64,000 bases of DNA from Nocardia goodfellowii. Its GTDB lineage: Bacteria; Actinomycetota; Actinomycetes; Mycobacteriales; Mycobacteriaceae. This document shows positions 38,088 through 48,103 of the stretch, in pieces. The DNA lies in the NCBI RefSeq assembly GCF_017875645.1, contig NZ_JAGGMR010000001.1, forward strand, positions 3,100,001 to 3,164,000, written 5' to 3'. The notes beneath the pieces were generated by a model, which worked only from the letters and a program-made list of their open reading frames with translations, was not told the DNA's origin and did no database searches. Position 1 is the first letter of the stretch; each line of letters opens with the position of its first letter. The translations under genes and the position numbers were made by a program.

Positions 38088-40964
38088 GTGGACGGACCTG
38101 GCTGGAGGGTCGGCAGTCGATTCGGGCCGTACGAGTTGCGTGCGCTGCTGGGCAAAGGCGGGATGGGCGAGGTCTACGAGGCCTACGACACCGTCAAAGA
38201 GCGCGTGGTGGCGGTCAAGCTGCTGCCCGAGGAACTCGCCGCGGATCCCGTGTATCAGGTGCGGTTCCGGCGTGAATCGCAGGCGGCGGCCCGGCTGGCC
38301 GAACCGCACATCATCCCGATCCACGACTGGGGCGTGATCGACGGCGTCCTGTTCATCGACATGCGTCTGGTGCCGGGCACCGATCTGCGCACCCTGCTGC
38401 GCGAGCAAGGGCCGATGGCGCCGCACCGGGCGATCGCCATCATCGAGCAGATCGCCGCCGCGCTGGACGCCGCGCACGCCGACGGGCTCGTGCATCGCGA
38501 CGTGAAACCGGCGAACATTCTCGTCACCGAAGCCGATTTCGCCTATCTCGCCGATTTCGGCATCGCGCATACCGAAGGCGACGCCGCTGTCACCCAGGTG
38601 GGGATGGCGGTCGGGTCCTATGTGTACATGGCGCCCGAGCGGTTCGACGTCGGGCAGGTCACCGGCCGCGCGGACATCTACTCGCTGGCCTGTGTACTGC
38701 ACGAATGCCTTACCGGCGCAACACCGTTCCCGCAGGCCAGCATGAGCGTGCTGATCCGCTCCCATCTGACCGAGGCGCCGCCGCGGCCGAGCGTGGCCCG
38801 GCCCGGGGTACCGCCCGCATTGGATGAGGTCATCGCCCGCGGCATGGCCAAGGACCCGGCCGACCGGTATCCGACCGCCGCGGCATTCGCGCAGGCCGCA
38901 CGCGCCGCCGCCGGGGCACCCCCCGCGCCCGCGCCGAAATTCGTTGTGCACGCCCCGGATCCGTCCCGCTTCGGGCACCCCGACGCGACGGCGACCCGCA
39001 ACGTGGTGGTGCCGCCCGAGACCGGCGAGTTCTCGGTCATCCAACCGCCCGGCGCGACCGAGGTCAGTCTCACCGACTTCCATTTCACGCCGCTGCCCGC
39101 CCCGGAGCCAGCTGAGCCCGCATCCGGACCGGTGCCCGTCCGCCCGTTCCCCGACGCCCACCTCTACGGCGAGACCGAGCAGTACCCCAGCGGCCAGTTC
39201 GCCGCGGTCCCCGAAGCGCCGGTGACCCAGAAATACACGGCGCCCTACGGCTCTGAGCCCCACCCGTACACGCCGCCGGAGAACTACACCGCACCAGAGC
39301 GTTTCGCGGACCCGCACGCGTACTCGGCGCCACACGACGACCGCTCCGACACTAATGGTTACGACCGACCCGACTACCCGCACCAGCAGGCGTACTCGGA
39401 GCCGAAGCGCTATCCGGCCCCCGAAAGCCATTCGGCGCAAAACGGTTTCACCAGCCAACAGCCACTTCCAGAGCCACACGGCCCCGCCGAGCCGAGCAGT
39501 TCGGGCGAGCGGCCGCGATACCCGGGCACCGATGACCATTCGGCACCGCGTGACTTCACGGCGCAGCAGCCCTTCCGGGCGTTCGAGCCGCAGTCCGAGC
39601 GACGTGCGCTCGCGGAACCAGAGCCTGATCCGGATGGTGAGGCGCACTCCGTGCCGCGTGGTTTCGCGGTGCCGCAGTCCCGTTCGGAATCTGCGGGCTT
39701 TTCGCCGTCGGCGGGTTCGGGGGAGCGGGAAGCGTACTCCGGTCCCGAGAATCATTCAGCGCCGCGTGGTTTCGCGGTGCCGCGGTCCGCAGCCTTCTCG
39801 CCCTCGGCGGGTTCGGGGGAAAAGGAGCCGTACTCAGCCCCCGAGGCGCACTCCGCGCCGCGTGGCTTCGAGAAGCCCTACCCGGAAGCCGAGGGCTATC
39901 CGGAGTCGCGGGGTTCCGAGGTGCGGCCGCCCTACGCGGATTCGGAATCGCGCGGTTTCGGTGCTCAGCCCTATCCGGATGGCGAGAGCAACTCCGCGCC
40001 CCGTGGTTTTGCGCAGCAGCAAGCCTATTCGGCGTCTCCGGACTACTCGAATCCACCGGGTTTCGGCGATCCGGACTATCGGGAGCCGCAGGCGTATTCG
40101 GAATCGGAGGGCTATGCGGCTCCGAATCATCCGGAACGGCAGGCATATTCGGATTCGCCGTACGCGCCTGGGGTAGGACGGGGCGCGGCCCAGGACCTCA
40201 CTGCCGCCGCGCGGGCTTACCCGGTCGAACCGTATGACGAACGGTATCCGGACGAGCCGTACGCGCCGGAAACCCAGCGGTACTCGCAGTACTCGGCGGA
40301 GCCGCAGCCGGGATATGAGCCGCAGCACGGTTCCGAGGACGTGTATCGCCCGGCGGCCCAAGCATATTCGGCGTACTCATCCGCGCCGGACTACGACGAC
40401 GACCGCTACTCGCCACGCGGCGGCTACGGACCGGCCGACGATTCGGACGATCCGTACCATCCCGCGTCCTCGCGCCGCTCGATCCTGCTGCCGATGCTGG
40501 TCGGTGTGCTCAGCGTGGTCGTGGTGGCCGTGGCCGGTGCGGTGGGCTGGCAGATGTTCGGCGGCGGCAACTCGCAGCCCGCCGCGGACGCCCCGGCCGG
40601 TAGCTCCGTGGTTTCGACCACGCAAGCCGTCTCGCCGGGAACCTCCGCGCCGCAATCGAGTTCGGCAGCCCCGACGACCACGGGTACCGCGGTGAAGCTG
40701 CCCGACGGTGCGAAGCCGTGCTCGACGGGTTCGTCGACCGGCAACTACGGTAAGTCCGCCACCGGCAGCGAGGTCACCAGTTGCCAGTTCGCCGAAGCCG
40801 TGCGCAAGGCCTATGCCGAATCCGCCTCCGCCACCCGCGCACCGAGCTCGGTGGTAGCGACCAGCCCGGTCACCGGCCGGACGTACACAATGAATTGCGT
40901 CGCCCAGGGTCAGCTGGTGACCTGCAGCGGCGGTGAGAACGCGGTGGTTTATGTCTATTCGTAG
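38088..40964 (+). CDS. Large membrane Ser/Thr protein kinase with long disordered linker
   Basis: 958 aa. Kinase domain at residues ~10-280: [51 protein letters not shown] linker of about 500 residues follows, rich in Pro, Ser, Tyr, Glu, with degenerate repeats around HSAPRGF and AYS. Then come one membrane helix ([27 protein letters not shown]) and an extracellular domain with paired cysteines (KPCSTG, TSCQFA, MNCVAQ, VTCSGG), like the PknF-type sensor tail. GTG 38088 has GGAGG about 10 nt upstream; ATG 38070 is the alternative. Overlaps the next gene by 14 bp. Confidence 0.92.
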   Translation: MDGPGWRVGSRFGPYELRALLGKGGMGEVYEAYDTVKERVVAVKLLPEELAADPVYQVRFRRESQAAARLAEPHIIPIHDWGVIDGVLFIDMRLVPGTDLRTLLREQGPMAPHRAIAIIEQIAAALDAAHADGLVHRDVKPANILVTEADFAYLADFGIAHTEGDAAVTQVGMAVGSYVYMAPERFDVGQVTGRADIYSLACVLHECLTGATPFPQASMSVLIRSHLTEAPPRPSVARPGVPPALDEVIARGMAKDPADRYPTAAAFAQAARAAAGAPPAPAPKFVVHAPDPSRFGHPDATATRNVVVPPETGEFSVIQPPGATEVSLTDFHFTPLPAPEPAEPASGPVPVRPFPDAHLYGETEQYPSGQFAAVPEAPVTQKYTAPYGSEPHPYTPPENYTAPERFADPHAYSAPHDDRSDTNGYDRPDYPHQQAYSEPKRYPAPESHSAQNGFTSQQPLPEPHGPAEPSSSGERPRYPGTDDHSAPRDFTAQQPFRAFEPQSERRALAEPEPDPDGEAHSVPRGFAVPQSRSESAGFSPSAGSGEREAYSGPENHSAPRGFAVPRSAAFSPSAGSGEKEPYSAPEAHSAPRGFEKPYPEAEGYPESRGSEVRPPYADSESRGFGAQPYPDGESNSAPRGFAQQQAYSASPDYSNPPGFGDPDYREPQAYSESEGYAAPNHPERQAYSDSPYAPGVGRGAAQDLTAAARAYPVEPYDERYPDEPYAPETQRYSQYSAEPQPGYEPQHGSEDVYRPAAQAYSAYSSAPDYDDDRYSPRGGYGPADDSDDPYHPASSRRSILLPMLVGVLSVVVVAVAGAVGWQMFGGGNSQPAADAPAGSSVVSTTQAVSPGTSAPQSSSAAPTTTGTAVKLPDGAKPCSTGSSTGNYGKSATGSEVTSCQFAEAVRKAYAESASATRAPSSVVATSPVTGRTYTMNCVAQGQLVTCSGGENAVVYVYS

Positions 40965-41829
40965 TCTGCGAAAAGCACTGGGCGGCAGTGCCTTCGCACT
41001 GCTTCTGCTGACTTCTTGCGCGCAGGATCCCGGCAACGACGCCGCCGCCGAACCGACCACGATCACCCAGGCGGCGGCCCGTTCCGAACAGCAGAACCTG
41101 CAGCTGACCCTCCCCGGCACTCTGGCGCACAGTTTCCAGCAGTTGCAGGGCAGCTGGCGCGGTCATCTCGGCATGGCCGTCTTGCCGGTCGGCGGCACCA
41201 AGATCGTCTCCTTCGGCGACTGGTCCACCGGTCCGGCCTGGTCGACCATGAAGGTCCCGCTGACTCTCGCCGCCGTGCGGCGCTCTCCGGCCAACGCCGG
41301 CTACACCGCCACCACCGCGATCACCCAGTCCGACAACACCGCCGCCGACACGCTGTGGCAGTCGCTCGGCGGCGCGCAGGAGGCGGCGAAAGCGGTGGAG
41401 GCGGTGCTGCGCGAAGGCGGCGACACAAAGACCGTGGTGCCCCCGACCCGCACCCGCGCCGAACATTCGTCGTTCGGTCAGGCGGAGTGGTCGCTGACCG
41501 AGCAGGTCCGATTCGCGGCCAAGCTACCGTGTCTGCCGCAGGCCTCGACCGTGCTGAGCATGATGGCGCAGATCATCCCGAACCACCGGTGGGGCCTGGG
41601 TACGTTCACCGGCGCCGAATTCAAGGGTGGATGGGGGCCGGATACCTCCGGCGCCTACCTGGTCCGGCAGTTCGGGCTGATCGACACGGCCGGCGGCCAG
41701 ATCGCGGTCGCCTTTGCCGCGCAACCGGATTCGGGCACGTTCAACGACGGTATGACCGCTCTGGACAAGATGGCGGCGCTGCTTACCCAGCACTTGGACG
41801 AGCTTGCCGGAGGTAAGTGCGCCGCCTGA
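40951..41829 (+). CDS. Lipoprotein with beta-lactamase/transpeptidase-like fold (paralog)
   Basis: 292 aa. Signal peptide with lipobox LLLLTSCA. Active-site set: SxxK in [13 protein letters not shown] in [10 protein letters not shown], and KGG in EFKGGWGP, the same as in the protein at 29903. The two share long stretches such as [22 protein letters not shown] versus AFGATEWTLTDQVKFASKLPCL. It begins inside the end of the kinase gene (14-bp overlap), so co-expression is almost certain. Expected outside the membrane, acting on peptidoglycan or a beta-lactam-like ligand; enzymatic activity unproven. Confidence 0.82.
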   Translation: MSIRSLRKALGGSAFALLLLTSCAQDPGNDAAAEPTTITQAAARSEQQNLQLTLPGTLAHSFQQLQGSWRGHLGMAVLPVGGTKIVSFGDWSTGPAWSTMKVPLTLAAVRRSPANAGYTATTAITQSDNTAADTLWQSLGGAQEAAKAVEAVLREGGDTKTVVPPTRTRAEHSSFGQAEWSLTEQVRFAAKLPCLPQASTVLSMMAQIIPNHRWGLGTFTGAEFKGGWGPDTSGAYLVRQFGLIDTAGGQIAVAFAAQPDSGTFNDGMTALDKMAALLTQHLDELAGGKCAA

Positions 41830-41846
41830 GTGGCATGATGGCGGCC

Positions 41847-42881
41847 ATGCGCATCGGAGTCTTGACCGGAGGCGGAGACTGTCCAGGACTGAACGCGGTT
41901 ATCCGCGCGGTCGTTCGCACCGCGAACGGCCGCTACGGTGACGCGATCGTCGGCTTTCAAGACGGCTGGCGGGGTCTATTGGAAGACCGCAAGATCATCA
42001 TCGCCAACGACGACCGCACCGACCGCCTGCTCACCAAGGGCGGCACCATGCTGGGCACCGCCCGCACCAACCCCGACATGCTGCGCGCCGGGCTGGGCCG
42101 GATCAAGCGCACCCTCGACGACAACGGCATCGAAGCGCTCATCCCGATCGGCGGCGAAGGCACCCTCACCGCCGCCAGCTGGCTGTCCGACGAGGGCGTG
42201 CCGGTAGTCGGCGTGCCCAAGACCATCGACAACGACATCGACTGCACCGACGTCACTTTCGGCCACGACACCGCGCTGAGCATCGCCACCGACGCCATCG
42301 ACCGCCTGCACACCACCGCGGAGTCACACCAGCGCGTCATGCTGGTCGAGGTGATGGGCCGCCACGCCGGGTGGATCGCGATGCACGCGGGCATGGCAGC
42401 GGGCGCGCACCTCACTTTGGTCCCCGAGGTGCCGTTCGACATCGACGAGGTCTGCGCGATGATCAAGCGCCGCTTCCAGCGCGGCGACAAGCACTTCATC
42501 TGTGTTGTCGCCGAGGGCTCCGCACCCGCGCCGGATTCCGGCTTCACCCTGCGCCAGGGCGGCATCGACGAATTCGGCCACGAACGCTTCACCGGCGTCG
42601 CCCAGCAACTCGGCACCGAGATCGAACGCCGCATCGGCAAGGAAGTCCGCACCACCGTGCTCGGCCACATCCAGCGCGGCGGCAGCCCCACCCCCTACGA
42701 CCGCGTCCTCGCCACCCGCTTCGGCCTGCACGCCGCCGAGGCCGTCCACGCCGGCCACTTCGGTCAGATGGTCGCCCTGCGCGGCACCGACATCGACATG
42801 GTCCCCCTCGCCGAAGCCACCAAACAACTCAAGCGCGTTCCCCAGGACCGCTACCGCGAGGCCGAAGCCTTCTTCGGCTGA
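41847..42881 (+). CDS. pfkA: 6-phosphofructokinase
   Basis: 344 aa. Phosphorylates fructose 6-phosphate in glycolysis. Motifs: [16 protein letters not shown], the phosphate-donor loop [14 protein letters not shown] (Gly after Glu, the ATP-type residue in the actinobacterial group), catalytic [30 protein letters not shown]. Length fits. ATG 41847 is the canonical family start; a CATGAT -10-like hexamer lies 7 nt upstream. Position between gatA and gatB is as in mycobacteria (Rv3010c). Confidence 0.96.
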   Translation: MRIGVLTGGGDCPGLNAVIRAVVRTANGRYGDAIVGFQDGWRGLLEDRKIIIANDDRTDRLLTKGGTMLGTARTNPDMLRAGLGRIKRTLDDNGIEALIPIGGEGTLTAASWLSDEGVPVVGVPKTIDNDIDCTDVTFGHDTALSIATDAIDRLHTTAESHQRVMLVEVMGRHAGWIAMHAGMAAGAHLTLVPEVPFDIDEVCAMIKRRFQRGDKHFICVVAEGSAPAPDSGFTLRQGGIDEFGHERFTGVAQQLGTEIERRIGKEVRTTVLGHIQRGGSPTPYDRVLATRFGLHAAEAVHAGHFGQMVALRGTDIDMVPLAEATKQLKRVPQDRYREAEAFFG

Positions 42882-42964
42882 TCGCCCGCGAAAACGTGAC
42901 GGGCTATAGCACATCGCTCTAACCTAGCCTGTGACCAAAAATATCCACCACGCCGATGCCATTC

Positions 42965-42993
42965 CCGTCGCGGGTGTTCATCGCCCGCGACGG
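42965..42993 (+). terminator. Hairpin downstream of pfkA
   Basis: CCGTCGCGGG (42965-42974) pairs with CCCGCGACGG (42984-42993) around a 9-nt loop, 83 bp after pfkA and before the next gene. No T-run. Confidence 0.45.
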
Positions 42994-43035
42994 TCGAGAA
43001 CCAGCTCGACTGAGCGCTCGGCGGTCAGGTAGGCC

Positions 43036-43638
43036 ATGTCGACCTCACCAGAGGGCCCAGAGCGACTTGTCACGGTGGAGGAGTTTTCAGCGGGTGATCC
43101 GGACGCGTTCGGCGAGATCCATGACGGCGTCCTGATCAGAAGATGCGGGCAATCCCCGCAGCATGATCGCGTGGTCCGCCGGCTGGAAAACGCCATCGAC
43201 CCGAGCGGTCCCTGCCGAGCCATCCACGTCAACATCCCGATTCTGCTCGCCGATAGTGCGCGCGCCGAATTCGGTGGGCGGTCCGATCTTCGCGATCCGG
43301 ACGTGGTTATGCGGGACCGCGCCACTGAGCTGTATGGCGTGGAAATGAACGCCTGCGAGACCGTGCTCGTGGCAGAGGTCACGTCGGCTGAGTCGGTTGA
43401 CGCCGATATCGGAATCAAGCGCGAGTTGTATGCGCGCCACGGCATCCCGGTCTACCTGATCGTGCATTTCGATAAGGACTGGCAGCAAATCTCCGAGATC
43501 GAGGAGTGCCGCCTCGACTGGTCGGGACGCCGCTATGTGACTCGGGTCAACCACAGCAGAGTGCTGGTCCTTACCGATCCCGTTACCCTGGCAGTCACTT
43601 TCGCCGACCTCCAGAGCCGTCTGCCGCGGCGCAGATAG
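43036..43638 (+). CDS. Uma2-family (PD-(D/E)XK-like) putative endonuclease
   Basis: 200 aa. The Uma2/DUF820 pattern is present: N-terminal VTVEEFSAGDPDAFGEIHDGVLI, central DLRDPDVVMRD, VLVAEVTSAES (the E-x-S/K core) and IGIKRELYARHGIPVYLIV, where the usual active-site Lys is in IKRE. Uma2 proteins are numerous in actinobacteria and their role is unknown. It interrupts the gene order known from mycobacteria between pfkA and gatB. Confidence 0.8.
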   Translation: MSTSPEGPERLVTVEEFSAGDPDAFGEIHDGVLIRRCGQSPQHDRVVRRLENAIDPSGPCRAIHVNIPILLADSARAEFGGRSDLRDPDVVMRDRATELYGVEMNACETVLVAEVTSAESVDADIGIKRELYARHGIPVYLIVHFDKDWQQISEIEECRLDWSGRRYVTRVNHSRVLVLTDPVTLAVTFADLQSRLPRRR

Positions 43639-43666
43639 GTTTCGGCACCATGCGGTGTCGCGTCGG

Positions 43667-43672
43667 TAGGGT
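43667..43672 (+). promoter_or_regulatory. -10 box, leaderless transcript
   Basis: TAGGGT lies exactly 7 nt before ATG 43680. Confidence 0.5.
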
Positions 43673-43679
43673 GGGTCCT

Positions 43680-45059
43680 ATGCGGAGCGGGCGACTGATC
43701 GCGTTGGTGCTGTTCGTTGTTGCCGTGTTGGTGGCGGGGTGTTCGGAGGAGTCGAACCCGCCGGAGCCGACCACGGGGGACTGGCACGGCAAGATCGAGA
43801 TACCGGGGAGCCCGCTCGAGCTGGGGGTGACGTTCAAGGATGACGGCACCGCCACCATCGACATTCCGGTGCAGGGGATTTCGGCCGCTCAGTTGAAGGA
43901 CGTGAAGTCCGACCGGGACGGCGTGGAGTGGGCGATCGCGGATATCCCGGGTGATCCGAAGTTCAAGGGGCGGTACGACTCCGGAGCCGACAAGATCGCC
44001 GGAGACTTCACGCAGTCGGGGCAGTCGTTCCCGCTGAGCCTGCAACGCGGGAAGGTCGCGCCGCTGCCGCGTCCGCAGGAACCGAAGCCGCCCTTTCCGT
44101 ATCAGTCCGAGGACGTGAGCTACCGCAACGGTGAGCTCACCATCGCGGGCACCCTCACCAAACCGCAGGGCGACGGTCCGTTTCCGGCCGTGTTGCTGAT
44201 CACCGGCAGCGGACCGCAGGACCGCAACGAAGAACTCATGGGGCACAAGCCTTTCCTGCTGCTGGCCGACACGCTGACGCGGGCCGGTTACGCCGTGCTG
44301 CGCGCCGACGATCGAGGCGTCGGCGGCACCGGCGGCAAACTCGACGACGCGAACTACGACGACCTGACCGCGGACGCGGCGGCGGGCGTGAACTTCCTGC
44401 GCGGGCGTGCGGAGATCGACAAGACGCGCATCGGTCTGCTCGGTCACAGTGAAGGCGGTTATCTCGCACCCCAGGTGGCGGCGCGGCCGGACAGCGGAGT
44501 CGCGTTCGTCATCCTGATGGCGGGTCCGTCGGTCTCGGGCCGGGATGTGCTGATCGAACAGAACCGTGTCCTGCTCGGCGCGGCCGGTGAATCGCCGGAG
44601 TCGATCGAGAAACAGGTGCGGTTCGTCGCCGAATGGTCGCAGTTGCTGAGCAGCGGCGACGTGGCCGGAGCCAAAGCCGTCCAGCGCAGGCACAACGAGA
44701 CGGTTCCGCCGGAGCAGCGGCAGCCCGAGGCGGCCCTGGACGCGCTCAACACCCGCTACATGGGTTCGTTCCTGGGTTACGACCCGGCCCCGGCGCTGTC
44801 CGCGTTGCGCGTCCCGGTCTTCGCCTTCTTCGGGTCGAAGGATCTGCAGGTCCCGCCGAGTCAGAGCGAACAGCCGATGCGCGATCGCCTGGCCGCCAAT
44901 CCGGATGCGACCGTGCAGACCTTCCCGGGACTGAACCACCTGATGCAACCCGCACAGACCGGTCAGCCCAGCGAATACACCACCATCGAAACGACCATCG
45001 CGCCCGAAGTGCTCACCTCCGTCACCAACTGGCTCACCCAACGCTTCCCGCCGAAGTAA
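43680..45059 (+). CDS. Alpha/beta hydrolase lipoprotein
   Basis: 459 aa. Signal peptide with lipobox (VAVLVAGCSEE). An N-terminal beta-rich domain (GDWHGKIEIPGSPLELGVTF...) of about 110 residues is followed by an alpha/beta hydrolase: LLITGSGPQDRNE, RADDRGVGGT, nucleophile in IGLLGHSEGGYLAP, acid near FFGSKD, and His in PGLNHLMQ. This matches the DUF3887/COG1073-like surface esterase architecture. Expected at the outer face of the membrane; substrate unknown. Confidence 0.88.
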   Translation: MRSGRLIALVLFVVAVLVAGCSEESNPPEPTTGDWHGKIEIPGSPLELGVTFKDDGTATIDIPVQGISAAQLKDVKSDRDGVEWAIADIPGDPKFKGRYDSGADKIAGDFTQSGQSFPLSLQRGKVAPLPRPQEPKPPFPYQSEDVSYRNGELTIAGTLTKPQGDGPFPAVLLITGSGPQDRNEELMGHKPFLLLADTLTRAGYAVLRADDRGVGGTGGKLDDANYDDLTADAAAGVNFLRGRAEIDKTRIGLLGHSEGGYLAPQVAARPDSGVAFVILMAGPSVSGRDVLIEQNRVLLGAAGESPESIEKQVRFVAEWSQLLSSGDVAGAKAVQRRHNETVPPEQRQPEAALDALNTRYMGSFLGYDPAPALSALRVPVFAFFGSKDLQVPPSQSEQPMRDRLAANPDATVQTFPGLNHLMQPAQTGQPSEYTTIETTIAPEVLTSVTNWLTQRFPPK

Positions 45060-45097
45060 CGCCCTGATCCGGCGAAGAGCACGGCGACGCCTTTACA

Positions 45098-45103
45098 TAG
45101 GAT
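45098..45103 (+). promoter_or_regulatory. -10 box for the gatB leader ORF
   Basis: TAGGAT lies 7 nt before ATG 45111, fitting a leaderless transcript that starts with the short upstream ORF. Confidence 0.5.
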
Positions 45104-45110
45104 GGTCGCC

Positions 45111-45200
45111 ATGAGCGAGCGCAGCGAGCGAAAAATAAGCACAGCCAGCTGCTTGGCTGCGGTCATGCCGGAGTCGGGCGATAGCGAGGCGCGGGCATGA
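45111..45200 (+). CDS. 29-aa upstream ORF coupled to gatB
   Basis: Starts [11 protein letters not shown] and ends with TGA inside the gatB start (ATGA at 45197-45200). It follows a -10 box by 7 nt, and gatB itself has no good Shine-Dalgarno, so ribosomes that begin at this ORF could reinitiate on gatB. The first codons derive from the ATGAGCGAGCGCAGCGAGCG element. A second ORF of the same design precedes the DoxX gene. The peptide itself is probably not functional. Confidence 0.5.
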   Translation: MSERSERKISTASCLAAVMPESGDSEARA

Positions 45201-46708
45201 GTGCAGCCACGGTCGAGTTGATGGATTACGCCGATGTCATCGCCCGCTTCGAGCCGGTGCTGGGCATGGAGGTCCACGTCGAGCTGTCCACCGCGACCAA
45301 GATGTTCTGCGGTTGCCCCACCGAATTCGGCGCCGAACCCAACACCCAGGTCTGCCCGGTGTGCCTGGGCCTGCCGGGTTCGCTGCCGGTGGTGAACGAG
45401 AAGGCCGTCGAGTCCGCCATCCGGATCGGTCTCGCGCTGAACTGTTCCATCACTCCGTGGGGCCGCTTCGCGCGCAAGAACTACTTCTACCCGGATCAGC
45501 CGAAGAACTACCAGATCAGCCAGTACGACGAGCCGATCTGCGGCAACGGCCATCTCGATGTGCTGCTCGACGACGGCTCCACCTTCCGCGTCGAGATCGA
45601 GCGCGCGCACATGGAAGAGGACACCGGCAAGTCGCTGCACGTGGGCGGGGCGACCGGCCGGATTCACGGCGCCAGCCACTCGCTGCTGGACTACAACCGC
45701 GCGGGTGTGCCGTTGATCGAGATCGTCACCAAGCCGATCACCGGTGCCGGCGACCGCGCGCCCGAGGTGGCCCGCGCCTACGTCACCGCGCTGCGTGAGG
45801 TGCTGAAATCACTCGGTGTCTCCGACGTGAAGATGGAGCAGGGTTCGCTGCGCTGCGACGCGAATGTCTCGCTGATGCCGATCGGCGCCAAGGAATTCGG
45901 CACCCGCACCGAAACCAAGAACGTCAACTCGCTGCGCAGCGTCGAGGTCGCGGTGCGCTACGAGATGCGCCGTCAGGCCGCGGTACTCGCCAACGGCGGC
46001 ACCATCCTGCAGGAGACTCGCCACTTCCACGAGACGGACGGCTCCACCTCGCCGGGTCGCGTGAAGGAGACCTCCGAGGATTACCGGTACTTCCCCGAGC
46101 CGGATCTGGAACCCGTTGCGCCCGATGCCGAGTGGATCGAGTCGCTGCGCGGCACCATCCCCGAGTACCCGTGGCTGCGCCGCGCTCGCCTGCAGGCCGA
46201 GTGGGGCCTTTCTCCCGAGGTGTTCCGTGACCTGGTCAATGTCGGTGCGCTGGACCTGATCATCGCCACCGTCGACGAGGGCGCCTCGGTGGACGCCGCC
46301 CGCGCCTGGTGGGGCAACTCGCTGGCCGCCACCGCCAAGGAGCGCGAGGTCTCCCTGGCGGAACTGCCGATCACGCCGGGCCAGGTCGCCGAAGTGATCA
46401 AGCTGGTCGAAGCGAAGACGATCAACAGCAAGGTCGCCAAACAGGTCGTCGACCTCGTCCTCGCGGGCGAGGGTGCGCCCGCCCAGATCGTCGAAGCCAA
46501 GGGCTTGGGCATGGTGTCCGACGATTCGGCGTTGCAGACCGAGGTGGAGAAGGCCCTCGCCGCGAACCCTGATATCGCGGACAAGATCCGCTCCGGCAAG
46601 GTGCAGGCCGCGGGCAAGATCGTCGGTGATGTCATGAAGGCCACCCGCGGCCAGGCCGACGCGGCCCGCGTCCGCGAACTGGTTCTCGCCGCCTGCGGCG
46701 CGAGTTAA
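45197..46708 (+). CDS. gatB: Asp-tRNA(Asn)/Glu-tRNA(Gln) amidotransferase subunit B
   Basis: 503 aa. Kinase/transamidase subunit of GatCAB that phosphorylates the misacylated tRNA end. Motifs: [21 protein letters not shown], zinc site cysteines [73 protein letters not shown], and a C-terminal YqeY-like tail ([32 protein letters not shown]) that binds tRNA. Full length. Separate from gatCA as in mycobacteria. Confidence 0.97.
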   Translation: MSAATVELMDYADVIARFEPVLGMEVHVELSTATKMFCGCPTEFGAEPNTQVCPVCLGLPGSLPVVNEKAVESAIRIGLALNCSITPWGRFARKNYFYPDQPKNYQISQYDEPICGNGHLDVLLDDGSTFRVEIERAHMEEDTGKSLHVGGATGRIHGASHSLLDYNRAGVPLIEIVTKPITGAGDRAPEVARAYVTALREVLKSLGVSDVKMEQGSLRCDANVSLMPIGAKEFGTRTETKNVNSLRSVEVAVRYEMRRQAAVLANGGTILQETRHFHETDGSTSPGRVKETSEDYRYFPEPDLEPVAPDAEWIESLRGTIPEYPWLRRARLQAEWGLSPEVFRDLVNVGALDLIIATVDEGASVDAARAWWGNSLAATAKEREVSLAELPITPGQVAEVIKLVEAKTINSKVAKQVVDLVLAGEGAPAQIVEAKGLGMVSDDSALQTEVEKALAANPDIADKIRSGKVQAAGKIVGDVMKATRGQADAARVRELVLAACGAS

Positions 46709-46720
46709 CCGTCTCGAACG

Positions 46721-46750
46721 AATGGCGTCCCGCTCGCGCGGGACGCCATT
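46721..46750. terminator. Bidirectional terminator between gatB and the LppZ-like gene
   Basis: AATGGCGTCCCGC (46721-46733) pairs perfectly with GCGGGACGCCATT (46738-46750) around a TCGC loop: 13-bp stem, 12 bp after gatB and 8 bp from the convergent stop. Confidence 0.8.
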
Positions 46751-46758
46751 CGCGTCTG

Positions 46759-47868
46759 CTAGTCCGGCGTGCCGCCGCCACCCGACGGCGGCGGGATCTT
46801 CACCACGCGGTCGTCGAACGGGCCGTGGTTGTCGTCGTTGTTGACGGTGGCGACCCAGATCGCCCCGTCGTTGGCCGCCGCGGCTCCGCCGAGCCGCCCG
46901 TACTTGTCCTGGTTAGTGAGCGCCGGTTGAGTGGTGATCGCGAACGATTTCGGATCGACCTCCGCGATCGCCAGGGCTTTGGCCCCGGTCATCGAGATCG
47001 CCACCATCTCCGGTCCGGCCGCGCATCCCGCGACGCCGGGATGTTCGGGCCAGGTCCAGCCGACGCTGACCGAGCCGTCTTTGCCGACGCGCTGCAACCG
47101 ATCCTCGGTCGCCGTGCGATCGGTGACCCAGGTGCTGTCCGCGCCGTCCCAGCACAGGTCGCCGCCGGACCCCAGCCCGGACAGCACGACCTCCGTACCG
47201 GCCCCCGGTGCGGGCGATTTCACCCGCAGCACCTTCCCGGCCAGTGACGACGGTGTCGAGGCCAGCCCGGGATTTCCGGCGTCACCGGTCAGCACCAGCA
47301 GTTCGGTATCCGAGACGAACTCCAGCGCGCCGTGATTGCCGGTGGCGCCCTTCGGGATTCCGGTCACGATGTCCTTGGGCTGCCCGTCCTGCGCGATGCG
47401 CACCACCCGATTGTCGGACGGGGTGGTGATGTAGGCGTAGATCAGGCCGTCCTCGTGGTAGGTCGGCGAGAGCACGAGATCGGTGATACCGCCGTCGCCG
47501 GTGGCGTCCACGGCCAGCTTGGCGATCTCGACCGGCGGCACCTGCGGGTCGCTCTCGCCGACCGGCACGCTCTTGAGGATGCGCCCGGTGCGCCGCTCGG
47601 CAACCAGCGCGGTATCGCCCAGCGCCACGATGCCGCCGGTGGAATCCAGGCAGGTGGACACGACCGCCGGATCCGGATCGATGCACGGGCCCTCCGGCCG
47701 CGGCGGCGGTTTCTGCGTGGACTTGGGCGCCTTGGGATTCGCCGGCGCGAAAGTGGGTTCGGGTGTGAACGGGCTGGCGGCGGAATCATCGAAACGCGCA
47801 CAGCCGACCAGTAGGACCGAGCCGAGCGCCAGACTCAGGGCGACGCGGCCCGCGACAACCAAACTCAT
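46759..47868 (-). CDS. LppZ-like lipoprotein, PQQ-dependent sugar dehydrogenase-like beta-propeller
   Basis: 369 aa. Lipobox in LGSVLLVGCARF; a proline-rich linker follows. The rest is a six-bladed propeller of the soluble glucose-dehydrogenase type: GDTALVAERRTGRI, DLVLSPTYHEDGLIYAYIT, GNHGALEF, VLTGDAGNPG, KVLRV. Whether PQQ is bound cannot be seen. Position beside gatB corresponds to Rv3006 (lppZ) of M. tuberculosis. A TAACGT box lies 7 nt before the start (47876-47881, minus strand), suggesting a leaderless transcript. Confidence 0.88.
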   Translation of the reverse strand: MSLVVAGRVALSLALGSVLLVGCARFDDSAASPFTPEPTFAPANPKAPKSTQKPPPRPEGPCIDPDPAVVSTCLDSTGGIVALGDTALVAERRTGRILKSVPVGESDPQVPPVEIAKLAVDATGDGGITDLVLSPTYHEDGLIYAYITTPSDNRVVRIAQDGQPKDIVTGIPKGATGNHGALEFVSDTELLVLTGDAGNPGLASTPSSLAGKVLRVKSPAPGAGTEVVLSGLGSGGDLCWDGADSTWVTDRTATEDRLQRVGKDGSVSVGWTWPEHPGVAGCAAGPEMVAISMTGAKALAIAEVDPKSFAITTQPALTNQDKYGRLGGAAAANDGAIWVATVNNDDNHGPFDDRVVKIPPPSGGGGTPD

Positions 47869-48013
47869 GGTAGAGACGTTACGGAAATACCGGCGCGCTC
47901 GCTGCTTCCGGGTAGGTGTTGCCGCGATTCGCGCGCGTTAACAGCGGCGCCCGCGCCACGCCGGGATTGACACGCCGTGGAGTGTAAGTCTCCCGCCGAA
48001 CGATCGTGCGGCA

Positions 48014-48019
48014 TAGGGT
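48014..48019 (+). promoter_or_regulatory. -10 box for the DoxX leader ORF
   Basis: TAGGGT lies 6 nt before GTG 48026. Confidence 0.5.
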
Positions 48020-48025
48020 ATTGCC

Positions 48026-48103
48026 GTGAGTGAGCGTGAGCTAACCATGGACACAGCCCCGCCGGTAACCGCGGAGCCGATCAGGAGCGAGGTGCGGTTG
48101 TGA
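48026..48103 (+). CDS. 25-aa upstream ORF coupled to the DoxX gene
   Basis: Begins MSERELTMDT and ends with a TGA overlapping the GTG of the next gene (GTGA at 48100-48103). The design is the same as upstream of gatB: -10 box, 6-7 nt, a short ORF starting M-S-E-R, then an overlapping start. Suggests leaderless initiation and translational coupling. Confidence 0.5.
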   Translation: MSERELTMDTAPPVTAEPIRSEVRL

